Origin: Sva-07 sp031398325
GTDB taxonomy: Bacteria; Actinomycetota; Acidimicrobiia; Acidimicrobiales; Ilumatobacteraceae
Assembly (NCBI GenBank): GCA_031398325.1
Contig: JANNNB010000139.1
Location: 1 to 10,115 of the forward strand
DNA: 10,115 nt
Reading direction: 5' to 3'
Each line of letters opens with the position of its first letter. The first letter of the stretch is position 1. This document shows, one piece after another, positions 1-6,593 of this stretch. The notes below the pieces were generated by a model, which was not told the origin of the DNA, made no database searches, and saw only the letters and a list, made by a program, of their open reading frames with translations. Made by a program: the position numbers and the translations under genes.

Positions 1-2010
1 CGCGGGCTCGGCGGTGTCGCGGACCGCCACGGCCGCGAATCCATGGCGGTGTACGTGGGAAACCCGTCGGCGCACAGCTTGTCGTCGATGCTGTTCTCCC
101 GCGTGTTGATGACCGGCCTCGGGACGAGGCACCGGTTCAGCGCGTCGACGGTCGATCAGATGCCCCGTCACGTCGCGTCGGGACATGTGTTCGGCTCGCC
201 GGTCGCAGTGCCGGTGCCCGATCTCGACCGAACCGATTACCTTCTGATGCTCGGGGCGAACCCGTATGCATCGAACGGCAGCATGTGTACGGCACCGGAT
301 TTCCCGGGACGTCTCGAGGCGATCCGGGCGCGAGGTGGCAAGGTGGTCGTCGTCGACCCCCGTCGATCGAAGACCGCTGAGGAATCCGACGAATGGGTGT
401 CGATCCGCCCTGGGTCCGACGCTCTGTTGCTCGCAGCGATCGCGAACGTGATGGTGTCGGAACGGTTGGCCGATCCGGGACCCCACATCGGTGAGCATCT
501 CAGCGGACTCGACGATTTCACGCTGGCCATCGCTCCGTTCACCCCCGAATTCGTCGCGGGAGCGACGGGTGTCGACGCGGTGACGATCCGACGCCTGGCG
601 CGTGAGATCGCAGCCGCTCCGACGGCGGCGGTGTACGGCCGCATCGGCACCACCACCACCGAGTTCGGCTCGACCGCTTCGTGGCTGATCGATGCGGTGA
701 ACATCCTCAGCGGCAACCTCGACCGACCCGGGGGATCGATGTTCTCGACGCCGGTCGCCGGCGGACCGCTGACCCGTGGCAAGCCAGGCTCGGGTCGCGG
801 TTTCACGGTCGGCCGAAGCACGACGCGCGTGTCAGGTCATCCCGAAGTGATGGGGGAGTATCCCGTCGGAGTTCTCGCCGAGGAGATCACCACCGCAGGG
901 GATGGGCAGATTCGGGCCCTGGTCACGCTCGCCGGCAATCCGGTCCTGTCGACGCCGAACAGCGAGCAGCTCGCCGGCGCATTCGAGGAGCTCGAGTTCA
1001 TGGTCAGCATCGACATGTACCTGAACGAGACGACCCGGCACGCCGACGTGATCCTTCCGCCACCATCCCAGCTCCAGCGCGGTCACTACGACGTGCTGTT
1101 GTTGCAGTTCGCCGTCCGCAACACAGCCAACTATTCCGAGGCCGTGCTCCCGCTCGGTGATGGCCAGCCCGACGAATGGGAGATCATCTCGAAGCTCACC
1201 CTCGTCGCCCAGGGCCTCGGGATCGACGCCGATCCGTCCATGGCGGACGAGATGATGATCGATGGGATGGTCCGGGGGGCGGTGAAGGACGACCTTTCGC
1301 CGGTCGGTGGACGTGACGCCGATGAGCTGCTCGCCGAGCTCGCCGCCGACGGCCGTCGTGGACCCGCGCGGGTCCTCGACTTCATGCTCCGGACCGGCCC
1401 GTACGGCGACGGGTTCGGGATCGACCCGCATGGAACCTCGCTCGACGATCTCCTCGGTCGGCCGCACGGGCGGGATTTCGGCCCGTTGGTCGAGCGGCTC
1501 CCTGACATCCTCCGCACGCCGAGCGGCAAGATCGAACTCGCGCCGCAGGTGTTCATCGACGACCTCGCACGACTGGAGGCGGCGACCCCGACGCTCGAAG
1601 ATCGCGGCATGGTGCTCGTCGGTCGCCGTCACCTCCGCAGCAACAACTCGTGGATGCACAACATCAACGTGCTCGTGAAGGGCACGCCACGGTGCACGCT
1701 GCAGGTCCACCCCGACGACGCCGTCACGTTGGGTCTGACCGACGGGGCGCCGGCATCGGTCACCTCTCGCGTCGGGTCCGTCACTGCGCCGTTCGAGGTG
1801 ACCGACTCGATACGCCCTGGTGTCGTCAGCCTTCCTCACGGATGGGGTCACGACGTGCCGGGGACCCGCATGCGGATCGCCGCCGAACACGCCGGCGTGA
1901 ACTCCAACGTCCTGTCCGATGACTCGGCCATGGATCCACTCTCCGGCACATCGGTCCTCAACGGCATCCCCGTCTCCGTCGCCCCGGCCGCCGCCCCAAC
2001 CCCGGCCTGA
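1..2010 (+). CDS. Molybdopterin-dependent oxidoreductase (DMSO reductase superfamily), 5'-truncated by window edge
   Basis: The reading frame is open from base 1, so the true start lies upstream. The ATG at 43 is probably internal, because residues before it already read like family sequence. About 669 codons are present; family members are usually 700-780 aa, so the missing N-terminus would hold any iron-sulfur motif. Visible in order: a GNP-AHS segment typical of the catalytic domain, then LGANPYASNGS and VVVVDPRRSKTAEESD (cofactor-binding Rossmann-like region, about 250-390), the LAGNPV and HADVILPPPSQLQ segments (about 940-1070), and a C-terminal molybdopterin-dinucleotide-binding barrel (about 1610-1960, with NNSWMHN and SLPHGWGH). 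It probably transfers oxygen or hydride on an unidentified substrate at a Mo-bis-MGD centre. No signal peptide can be judged. No Cys or Sec is seen at the usual Mo-ligand position near 154-159, where the sequence reads V-D-Q-M-P. The family is clear; the substrate is unknown. Confidence 0.9.
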   Translation, partial: RGLGGVADRHGRESMAVYVGNPSAHSLSSMLFSRVLMTGLGTRHRFSASTVDQMPRHVASGHVFGSPVAVPVPDLDRTDYLLMLGANPYASNGSMCTAPDFPGRLEAIRARGGKVVVVDPRRSKTAEESDEWVSIRPGSDALLLAAIANVMVSERLADPGPHIGEHLSGLDDFTLAIAPFTPEFVAGATGVDAVTIRRLAREIAAAPTAAVYGRIGTTTTEFGSTASWLIDAVNILSGNLDRPGGSMFSTPVAGGPLTRGKPGSGRGFTVGRSTTRVSGHPEVMGEYPVGVLAEEITTAGDGQIRALVTLAGNPVLSTPNSEQLAGAFEELEFMVSIDMYLNETTRHADVILPPPSQLQRGHYDVLLLQFAVRNTANYSEAVLPLGDGQPDEWEIISKLTLVAQGLGIDADPSMADEMMIDGMVRGAVKDDLSPVGGRDADELLAELAADGRRGPARVLDFMLRTGPYGDGFGIDPHGTSLDDLLGRPHGRDFGPLVERLPDILRTPSGKIELAPQVFIDDLARLEAATPTLEDRGMVLVGRRHLRSNNSWMHNINVLVKGTPRCTLQVHPDDAVTLGLTDGAPASVTSRVGSVTAPFEVTDSIRPGVVSLPHGWGHDVPGTRMRIAAEHAGVNSNVLSDDSAMDPLSGTSVLNGIPVSVAPAAAPTPA

Positions 2011-2023
2011 GCCCGTCACATCA

Positions 2024-2075
2024 CGTTTGCGACAAGATTTCGGAGACCCGGTTCTCCAACTACTTGTCGCAAACG
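2024..2075. repeat. Nested palindrome with perfect 13-bp arms, possible terminator or dispersed repeat
   Basis: The left arm CGTTTGCGACAAG (2024-2036) is the exact reverse complement of 2063-2075. Between the arms an inner stem GGAGA (2042-2046) pairs with TCTCC (2053-2057) around a 6-nt loop. The element starts 14 bp after the stop of the molybdoenzyme gene and is followed by TTTT at 2080-2083, so it could end that transcript. Its long, regular arms would equally suit an intergenic repeat family. Which one it is cannot be decided from a single copy. Confidence 0.7.
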
Positions 2076-2094
2076 CCGATTTTGGGGGGAAATG

Positions 2095-2129
2095 CCGGTC
2101 GTCCACATGCTGTTCATGTTGGCCACCGG
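2095..2129 (+). repeat. Bulged hairpin in the intergenic region
   Basis: CCGGT (2095-2099) pairs with ACCGG (2125-2129). Inside, CC-ACATG (2103-2109) pairs with CATGT-T-GG (2115-2122) with one bulged T and a 5-nt loop. The two stems are separated by a small internal loop. It lies between the 13-bp palindrome and the larger structured element. Its function is unknown; it may belong to the leader of nrdJ if transcription starts upstream. Confidence 0.4.
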
Positions 2130-2174
2130 AAATTCACAGGGTTGTACCCCTTTCGCCCCACAGGGTGCGCTTCG

Positions 2175-2180
2175 TATGGT
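2175..2180 (+). promoter_or_regulatory. Candidate -10 hexamer TATGGT ahead of the structured element
   Basis: TATGGT fits the TANNNT pattern common in actinobacterial promoters. A start about 7 nt downstream would place the 5' end of the RNA near 2187, almost exactly at the first base of the 13-bp closing stem (2189). No good -35 box is visible (TTCGCC at 17-bp spacing). The call is inference based mainly on that positional fit. Confidence 0.25.
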
Positions 2181-2188
2181 TGCCCTCT

Positions 2189-2305
2189 GCCGACTGCGGC
2201 ATGGAGCACGGACAAGACGGCGGGCGCCGAAATTCGTTCGACATTGGTCGACGGTGTCTGCTTGGGGAGCGAACCCTGTACCTGTGACACCGTGCCGCAG
2301 TCGGC
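2189..2305 (+). ncRNA. Structured element upstream of nrdJ, candidate cis-regulatory RNA leader
   Basis: GCCGACTGCGGCA (2189-2201) is the exact reverse complement of 2293-2305, closing a 117-nt domain. Inside it ACGGTGTC (2251-2258) pairs perfectly with GACACCGT (2286-2293), capped by GGG (2265-2267) with CCC (2274-2276). A small CGGC/GCCG hairpin can form at 2218-2229, giving a multibranch shape. The two main stems compete only for T2293. A third pairing, GCACGG (2206-2211) with CCGTGC (2290-2295), would exclude parts of both, as in an on/off RNA switch. The element ends 101 nt before the nrdJ start. Class II reductases are B12-dependent and some actinobacterial ribonucleotide reductase operons carry cobalamin riboswitches, but I do not see the B12 box or other conserved cobalamin riboswitch segments. 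It could also be a DNA-level repeat. Transcription is not shown. Confidence 0.4.
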
Positions 2306-2352
2306 CATGTTCGTACAACGACACCGCTGTAGTTTGCGCCCCGATCGCGCTG

Positions 2353-2358
2353 TAAACT
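2353..2358 (+). promoter_or_regulatory. Candidate proximal -10 hexamer TAAACT of nrdJ
   Basis: TAAACT fits TANNNT, lies 48 bp before the ATG and would give a leader of about 40 nt. It sits in a near-repeat: CGCTGTA occurs at 2325-2331 and again at 2348-2354, 23 bp apart. The first copy continues as GTTT and the second as AACTG. A conventional -35 box is not seen at 16-18 bp spacing. NrdR boxes often overlap nrd promoters, but nothing here matches the NrdR palindrome well. Confidence 0.3.
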
Positions 2359-2373
2359 GAAGGCTCGATTTCC

Positions 2374-2399
2374 CGCCTGGTTCCAGGCGAGACAAGGGG
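2374..2399 (+). promoter_or_regulatory. 7-bp hairpin plus Shine-Dalgarno of nrdJ
   Basis: CGCCTGG (2374-2380) and CCAGGCG (2383-2389) form a perfect short hairpin that ends 5 nt before the ribosome binding site AAGGGG (2394-2399). That site is 7 nt from the ATG at 2407 and supports this start. The hairpin could affect access of the ribosome or stabilise the 5' end of a transcript from the proximal promoter. Confidence 0.5.
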
Positions 2400-2406
2400 T
2401 TCCACC

Positions 2407-5280
2407 ATGTCGATCGCATCCGACTCCATCACCGCCGATGGCAACGGACCCGGCCAATCCGGGGCGAAGGCGATCGGGCTGCGCCGACTGTTCACGTCGC
2501 CCGGCGTGCATCCCTACGACGAGGTCGTCTGGGATCGTCGCGATGCGCGGATCTCGAATTGGCAGACCGGCGCCGTCGCCTTCGAGCAACTGGGCGTCGA
2601 GTTCCCCGACTCGTGGTCGCAGAACGCCACGAACATCGTCGCCCAGAAGTACTTCCGGGGCACTCCGGGCACCCCCGAGCGTGAGTCGTCGCTGCGCCAG
2701 GTCGTCGACCGCATCGTCGACACCATCACACGGTGGGGCATCGAGGGCGACTACTTCGCCGACCAGGCCGAGGCCGAGGCGTTCACGGCCGAACTCAAGT
2801 ACATCCTCGTCACGCAGCGGGCGGCGTTCAACAGCCCGGTGTGGTTCAACATCGGCGTCACCGGCGTCCCGCAGCAGGCCTCGGCGTGTTTCATCCTGTC
2901 GGTCGACGACGAGATGAACTCGATCCTCAACTGGTACCGCGAGGAGGGGATCATCTTCAAGGGTGGCTCGGGCGCGGGGGTCAACCTGTCCCGGATCCGC
3001 TCGTCGAAGGAGCCGATGACGGGCGGCGGTACGGCCTCCGGTCCGGTCAGCTTCATGCGCGGCGCCGACGCCTCGGCCGGCACGATCAAGTCGGGCGGCA
3101 AGACCCGACGTGCCGCCAAGATGGTCATCCTGAACGCCGGCCACCCGGACATCGAGGAGTTCATCTGGTGCAAGGCGATCGAGGAGCGAAAGGCACGGGT
3201 CCTGCGCGATGCCGGCTTCGACATGGACCTCGACGGCGCCGACTCGTTCTCGGTGCAATACCAGAACGCCAACAACTCGGTCCGGGTCACCGACGAGTTC
3301 ATGCAGGCGGTGGTCGACGACGCCGACTGGCACCTGAACGCCGTCACCACCGGCGAGGTGCTCGAGACGGTCCGAGCGCGTGACCTCTGGCGACAGATGG
3401 CCGAAGCGGCCTGGGAGTCTGCCGACCCGGGCCTGCAGTTCGACACCACGATCAACCGCTGGCACACGATCCCGAACGCCGGCCGGATCACTGCCAGTAA
3501 CCCATGCAGTGAGTACCTCAGCGTCGACAACTCCGCGTGCAATCTGGCGTCGATCAACCTGCTGAAGTACCTCGACGACGACGGAGCATTCGACGTCGGA
3601 GCATTCACCCACACCGTCGACGTCATGTTCACGGCGCAGGAGATCCTCATCGGACGTGCCGACTACCCGACCGAGAAGATCGGCGACACGACCCGGGCGT
3701 TCCGTCAGCTCGGGATGGGGTACGCCAACCTCGGAGCGCTGTTGATGGCACTCGGTCTGCCCTACGACTCCGACGAGGGTCGGGCATGGGCGGCCGAGAT
3801 CACGTCACTGATGACGGGGACGGCCTACAGCGCGAGCGCCCGCACCGCGGCGCGCCTCGGTCCGTTCGACGGCTACGACGCCAACGCCGAGCACACCCTT
3901 CGTGTCCTCGACATGCACCGGACGGCCAGCCGCGCCATCTCCGAGGCCGACGGAGTGCCCGCCGAACTCGTCGCGGCGAGCCGTCAGGCATGGGACACGA
4001 CACTGGACCAAGCCCGGATCAGCGGCGTGCGCAACAGCCAGGCCGTCGTCATCGCTCCGACAGGCACCATCGGGCTCGCCATGGACTGCGACACCACCGG
4101 TATCGAGCCCGATCTCGCGTTGGTGAAGACGAAGAAGCTCGTCGGTGGCGGCACGATGTCGATCGTCAACCGGACCATTCCCCGTGCGCTGCGGCGACTC
4201 GGCTACTCGCCGCACCAGGTCGACGCGATCGTCGCCTACATCGACGAGCACATGTCCGTGCTCGGCGCGCCGCACCTGCTCGCTGAGCACGTACCGGTGT
4301 TCGCCTGCTCGATGGGCGACAACACGATCCACTACGAGGGCCACGTCCGCATGATGGCGGCAGTGCAGCCGTTCGTCTCGGGGGCGATCAGCAAGACGAT
4401 CAACATGCCCGCCGAAGCGACCGTCGACGACGTCGCGACGCTCCATCAGCTCTCCTGGGAGCTCGGTCTCAAGTCCGTCGCGATTTATCGCGACAACTCG
4501 AAGGTCGGCCAGCCCTTGTCGACGTCCAAAGTCGCGAAGTCGGAGCAGGTCGTGGAGTTCGAGACGCTGGGACCGAACGGCGTCGTCGAGCGGATCATCG
4601 AACGCGTCGTGCATCAGCCGATCCGCCAAAAGCTACCGCGTACCCGGAAGGGGCGCACGTTCGAGTTCCGCGTCGCCGACTGCAAGGGCTTCGCCACGAT
4701 CGGCGAGTACGACGATGGTCAACCGGGCGAGATCTTCCTCACGGTCTCCAAGCAGGGCTCCACCATGGCGGGCGTGATGGACGCATTCGCGAAGTCGGTC
4801 AGCTACGGCCTGCAGTACGGCGTTCCGCTGCGGGCGTTCGTCGAGGCGTTCACGAACATGCGCTTCGAGCCTGCCGGCATGACCGACGACCCCGACCTTC
4901 GGTTCGCCAGCTCGATCATGGACTACCTGTTCCGCCGTCTGGCGCTCGAGTACATGACCTACGACGAGCGTGCCGAGCTCGGCATCTTCTCGGTGAACGA
5001 ACGCCTGCAGCCGACATTGCCCGGTGTTGAGGAAGCGATCACCCGCACGAGCCAGGGCTCGGAACTCCCGCCGGACCCGAAGTCGGTGCCGTCGGCGGGA
5101 GAGCTGTCTGCACAGATGCAACTCGGTCTCATCGTCGAGACGCCGGAGGACAACACCGCAGCACGCGGGATCGTCCGGCCGAACGACGCGCCGATGTGCA
5201 TGCAGTGCGGCGTGTCGATGATCCGCTCGGGCAGCTGCCACGCCTGTCCGAGCTGTGGCAACACCAGCGGCTGCAGCTGA
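2407..5280 (+). CDS. nrdJ: Adenosylcobalamin-dependent (class II) ribonucleoside-diphosphate reductase
   Basis: The enzyme makes deoxyribonucleotides from ribonucleotides in the cytosol, using a thiyl radical generated from adenosylcobalamin, so it needs no oxygen. At 957 aa it has the long actinobacterial form. Catalytic residues line up with the family: the finger-loop motif N365-P-C367-S-E369 carries the radical cysteine, and C161 (in QQASACF) and C378 (NSACNL, exactly 11 residues after C367) form the redox pair. The phosphate-binding PTGTIG loop is at 551-556. After a charged linker (about 700-745) comes a TSCPD domain (about 742-850). The C-terminus has C931-x2-C934 and C944-x2-C947-x2-C950 plus C956, a cysteine-rich tail thought to re-reduce the active site or bind zinc. 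Start ATG has SD AAGGGG at 7 nt. It appears monocistronic, with a long structured upstream region. No truncation or missing residue is seen. Confidence 0.97.
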   Translation: MSIASDSITADGNGPGQSGAKAIGLRRLFTSPGVHPYDEVVWDRRDARISNWQTGAVAFEQLGVEFPDSWSQNATNIVAQKYFRGTPGTPERESSLRQVVDRIVDTITRWGIEGDYFADQAEAEAFTAELKYILVTQRAAFNSPVWFNIGVTGVPQQASACFILSVDDEMNSILNWYREEGIIFKGGSGAGVNLSRIRSSKEPMTGGGTASGPVSFMRGADASAGTIKSGGKTRRAAKMVILNAGHPDIEEFIWCKAIEERKARVLRDAGFDMDLDGADSFSVQYQNANNSVRVTDEFMQAVVDDADWHLNAVTTGEVLETVRARDLWRQMAEAAWESADPGLQFDTTINRWHTIPNAGRITASNPCSEYLSVDNSACNLASINLLKYLDDDGAFDVGAFTHTVDVMFTAQEILIGRADYPTEKIGDTTRAFRQLGMGYANLGALLMALGLPYDSDEGRAWAAEITSLMTGTAYSASARTAARLGPFDGYDANAEHTLRVLDMHRTASRAISEADGVPAELVAASRQAWDTTLDQARISGVRNSQAVVIAPTGTIGLAMDCDTTGIEPDLALVKTKKLVGGGTMSIVNRTIPRALRRLGYSPHQVDAIVAYIDEHMSVLGAPHLLAEHVPVFACSMGDNTIHYEGHVRMMAAVQPFVSGAISKTINMPAEATVDDVATLHQLSWELGLKSVAIYRDNSKVGQPLSTSKVAKSEQVVEFETLGPNGVVERIIERVVHQPIRQKLPRTRKGRTFEFRVADCKGFATIGEYDDGQPGEIFLTVSKQGSTMAGVMDAFAKSVSYGLQYGVPLRAFVEAFTNMRFEPAGMTDDPDLRFASSIMDYLFRRLALEYMTYDERAELGIFSVNERLQPTLPGVEEAITRTSQGSELPPDPKSVPSAGELSAQMQLGLIVETPEDNTAARGIVRPNDAPMCMQCGVSMIRSGSCHACPSCGNTSGCS

Positions 5281-5318
5281 TCGATCGGCGCACGACAGGC
5301 TCCCTGACGGTCAGCTGC
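5273..5318. terminator. Inverted repeat spanning both stop codons, weak bidirectional terminator candidate
   Basis: GCAGCTGA (5273-5280) and TCAGCTGC (5311-5318) are exact reverse complements. Each contains the stop codon of one of the two convergent genes. The loop of 30 nt holds a small CTGA/TCAG pairing that competes with the right arm. There is no T-tract. It could serve as a shared terminator, but the short arms and the self-palindromic CAGCTG core make chance plausible. Confidence 0.25.
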
Positions 5319-6162
5319 CGACGATCACGATCGAGGTGGCCACAACGACATCGTCGGTGGTTTCGCCCGAGACTCGGATCGTCGTTCCCAGCTCGATGTC
5401 GCTCAACTGCTTGTCCACTGCGACCGTGATGAAGAGATCGTCACCGAGCCGGACGACGGTCTCGGTGCCGTCTTCGGACTTGATGGTGATGGTGGAGTCG
5501 CCGACGTCGGTGATCGTCCCGGTCACGAACCCGCCGCCCGCCGGTCCGCCACCCTGTCCTGCGGGGCCAGCTCCGTCTTCGCCGGTCGGCGCACGCTGAG
5601 GGAAGTCCTCGGGAAGTCCTTCTGGCGGTGTCGGGAACGACCCGTCGGGGGATTGGCCGTCAGGGAACTCCGGCCGTTCCCCGGGAGTTCCGCCCGGAAA
5701 CCCGGCACCGTCGAACGCACCGCCGCCTTCGGAGATCACCGTGGCGACGAACTCGTCGTCGCCCGCCTCACCGATGGCGACGATCTGGTCGCCGACGGCC
5801 ACGTCCTGGATGGCTCCGTCGATGGTGGTGGTCACGGCTGTCTCGTCGGAGGTCTGGACCGTGAGCGTGGTCGTCGTGCCGTTGCGGCCCTGGCTCTCGA
5901 CGATCAGCGTGGCGTCGTCGATCGCAGTGACCTGGCCCCCGGTGCCACCGGCTCGTCCGGGAAACTCACCGGTCGGGGTCCCGGTCCCGGCCGATCCGGG
6001 CACGTTGTCGTCGGCCGCAACGTTGCTGACGGTGTCGATCGCAGCGACGGCATCGCCACCACCGGAACCACACGCGGACATCGACGCGCCGAGTATGGCG
6101 ATGCCTGCAATCGCGGTGACCGCTCGTCGCCGGCGTCGCGAGGGTGCTGACAGACTCGGCAA
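5311..6162 (-). CDS. Putative secreted lipoprotein with two DUF5666-like domains
   Basis: A 283-aa protein. The N-terminus has a basic stretch (R9-R13), a hydrophobic core (about 14-26) and a lipobox-like M-S-A-C ending at C31, followed by a Gly/Ser/Ala-rich linker, so it is probably anchored outside the membrane through a lipidated cysteine. Two similar beta-rich segments (about 75-145 and 209-283), each with a V-T-x-I, T-I/L-x-V and V-G-D/L-G-T pattern, resemble DUF5666 (small barrel-like fold, function unknown). They are separated by a Gly/Pro-rich linker (about 146-208). The only start before the signal core is TTG at 6162, with no recognisable Shine-Dalgarno upstream; the frame stays open to a stop at 6271-6273. 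The upstream in-frame codons read as part of a broken LAL regulator, so the true start and promoter are unclear. It is convergent with nrdJ, 30 bp apart. Its role is not known. Confidence 0.75.
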   Translation of the reverse strand: MPSLSAPSRRRRRAVTAIAGIAILGASMSACGSGGGDAVAAIDTVSNVAADDNVPGSAGTGTPTGEFPGRAGGTGGQVTAIDDATLIVESQGRNGTTTTLTVQTSDETAVTTTIDGAIQDVAVGDQIVAIGEAGDDEFVATVISEGGGAFDGAGFPGGTPGERPEFPDGQSPDGSFPTPPEGLPEDFPQRAPTGEDGAGPAGQGGGPAGGGFVTGTITDVGDSTITIKSEDGTETVVRLGDDLFITVAVDKQLSDIELGTTIRVSGETTDDVVVATSIVIVGS

Positions 6163-6421
6163 GTGGTCCAGCAGTGGTGCACAAAGTTGGTGGAGTCCTG
6201 CGAATGCAAGTTCCGTCTCGGACTCGATACCGGCCCGCGCGCACGATCCGGCACTCGCGAGCCTGCTCCGTCACGTAGTCCAGCAGCGCCGTCTTGCCGA
6301 TCCCCGCCTCGCCACGTACGACCACGACGCCGCTCCGACCCCGGCGGGCCGCGGCGACGAGCCGATCGAGCGTGTCACACTCTCGTTGCCGGCCGTGCAG
6401 GCGGCCCGGGACCGTCGCGCG
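6163..6421 (-). pseudogene. Frameshifted N-terminal remnant of a LuxR-family (LAL/MalT-type) ATPase regulator
   Basis: On the minus strand one frame reads G-R-L-H-G-R-Q-R-E-C-D-T-L-D-R-L, then a Walker A motif GEAGIGKT (6290-6313) and LLDYVTEQA, the typical start of large LAL regulators, which are usually about 900 aa. After I-V-R-A the homology shifts to another frame: with one G of the GGG run at 6234-6236 removed it continues A-G-I-E-S-E-T-E-L-A-F-A-G-L-H-Q-L-C-A-P and then LLDHLP. Only about 85 residues survive. No ATG, GTG or TTG start lies in the first frame just upstream. The rest of the ATPase, the tetratricopeptide region and the HTH domain are absent, and the shifted frame runs straight into the lipoprotein's N-terminus. 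I infer a deletion that removed most of the regulator gene. A sequencing error could explain the frameshift but not the missing body. Confidence 0.75.
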
Positions 6422-6435
6422 GCATGCGACAACCC

Positions 6436-6441
6436 TAATAT
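6436..6441 (+). promoter_or_regulatory. Candidate -10 hexamer TAATAT upstream of the disulfide oxidoreductase
   Basis: TAATAT is the only AT-rich hexamer in this GC-rich stretch and fits TANNNT. It would give a leader of about 145 nt for the gene starting at 6594. No -35 match is seen at 16-18 bp. It lies just upstream (on the minus strand) of the regulator remnant and might instead be a relic of that gene's promoter, since its reverse complement is also AT-rich. Confidence 0.2.
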
Positions 6442-6511
6442 CCGACCCGGCGACCGCTTCCCAGGACGATCTCGCCGACCCCACCGCCCAGCCGCCGGTC
6501 GGGCGATTCCG

Positions 6512-6525
6512 CGAACCAGGGTTCG
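6512..6525. promoter_or_regulatory. Palindrome CGAACC-AG-GGTTCG, possible operator
   Basis: A perfect 6-bp inverted repeat with a 2-bp centre lies 68 bp before the start of the oxidoreductase gene, a reasonable place for a repressor site. Twelve of its bases (AACCAGGGTTCG) recur at 7980-7991, 12 bp after that gene's stop, where the palindrome is imperfect. A palindrome of this size is expected by chance a few times in a window this long, so the regulatory reading is tentative. Confidence 0.25.
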
Positions 6526-6593
6526 TTACGGGCGCGAAGTCGTGGCCCGAGGCGCGATGGTGTGAGGGGCAAGATGCGAAAAGGAGACCAGCC

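Noticed and set aside
2320..2360. NrdR boxes at the nrdJ promoter.
   Set aside because: The near-repeated CGCTGTA motifs are 23 bp apart and only one half resembles an NrdR half-site. There is no convincing 16-bp palindrome pair.
2076..2406. Cobalamin riboswitch upstream of nrdJ.
   Set aside because: Expected from biology, but I cannot find a B12 box or the other conserved core segments. The structured element was therefore reported without a class.
832..3612. Long antisense open frames (832-2106 and 2134-3612, minus strand).
   Set aside because: They lie opposite the molybdoenzyme and nrdJ genes, whose protein motifs are unmistakable. The antisense products are Arg/Asp/Val-rich with no recognisable motif, as expected from the complement of GC-biased codons.
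6294..6593. N-terminal extension of the disulfide oxidoreductase back to 6294.
   Set aside because: The extra 100 codons overlap the LAL remnant on the other strand, have no family similarity, and the strong AAGGAG site places the start at 6594.
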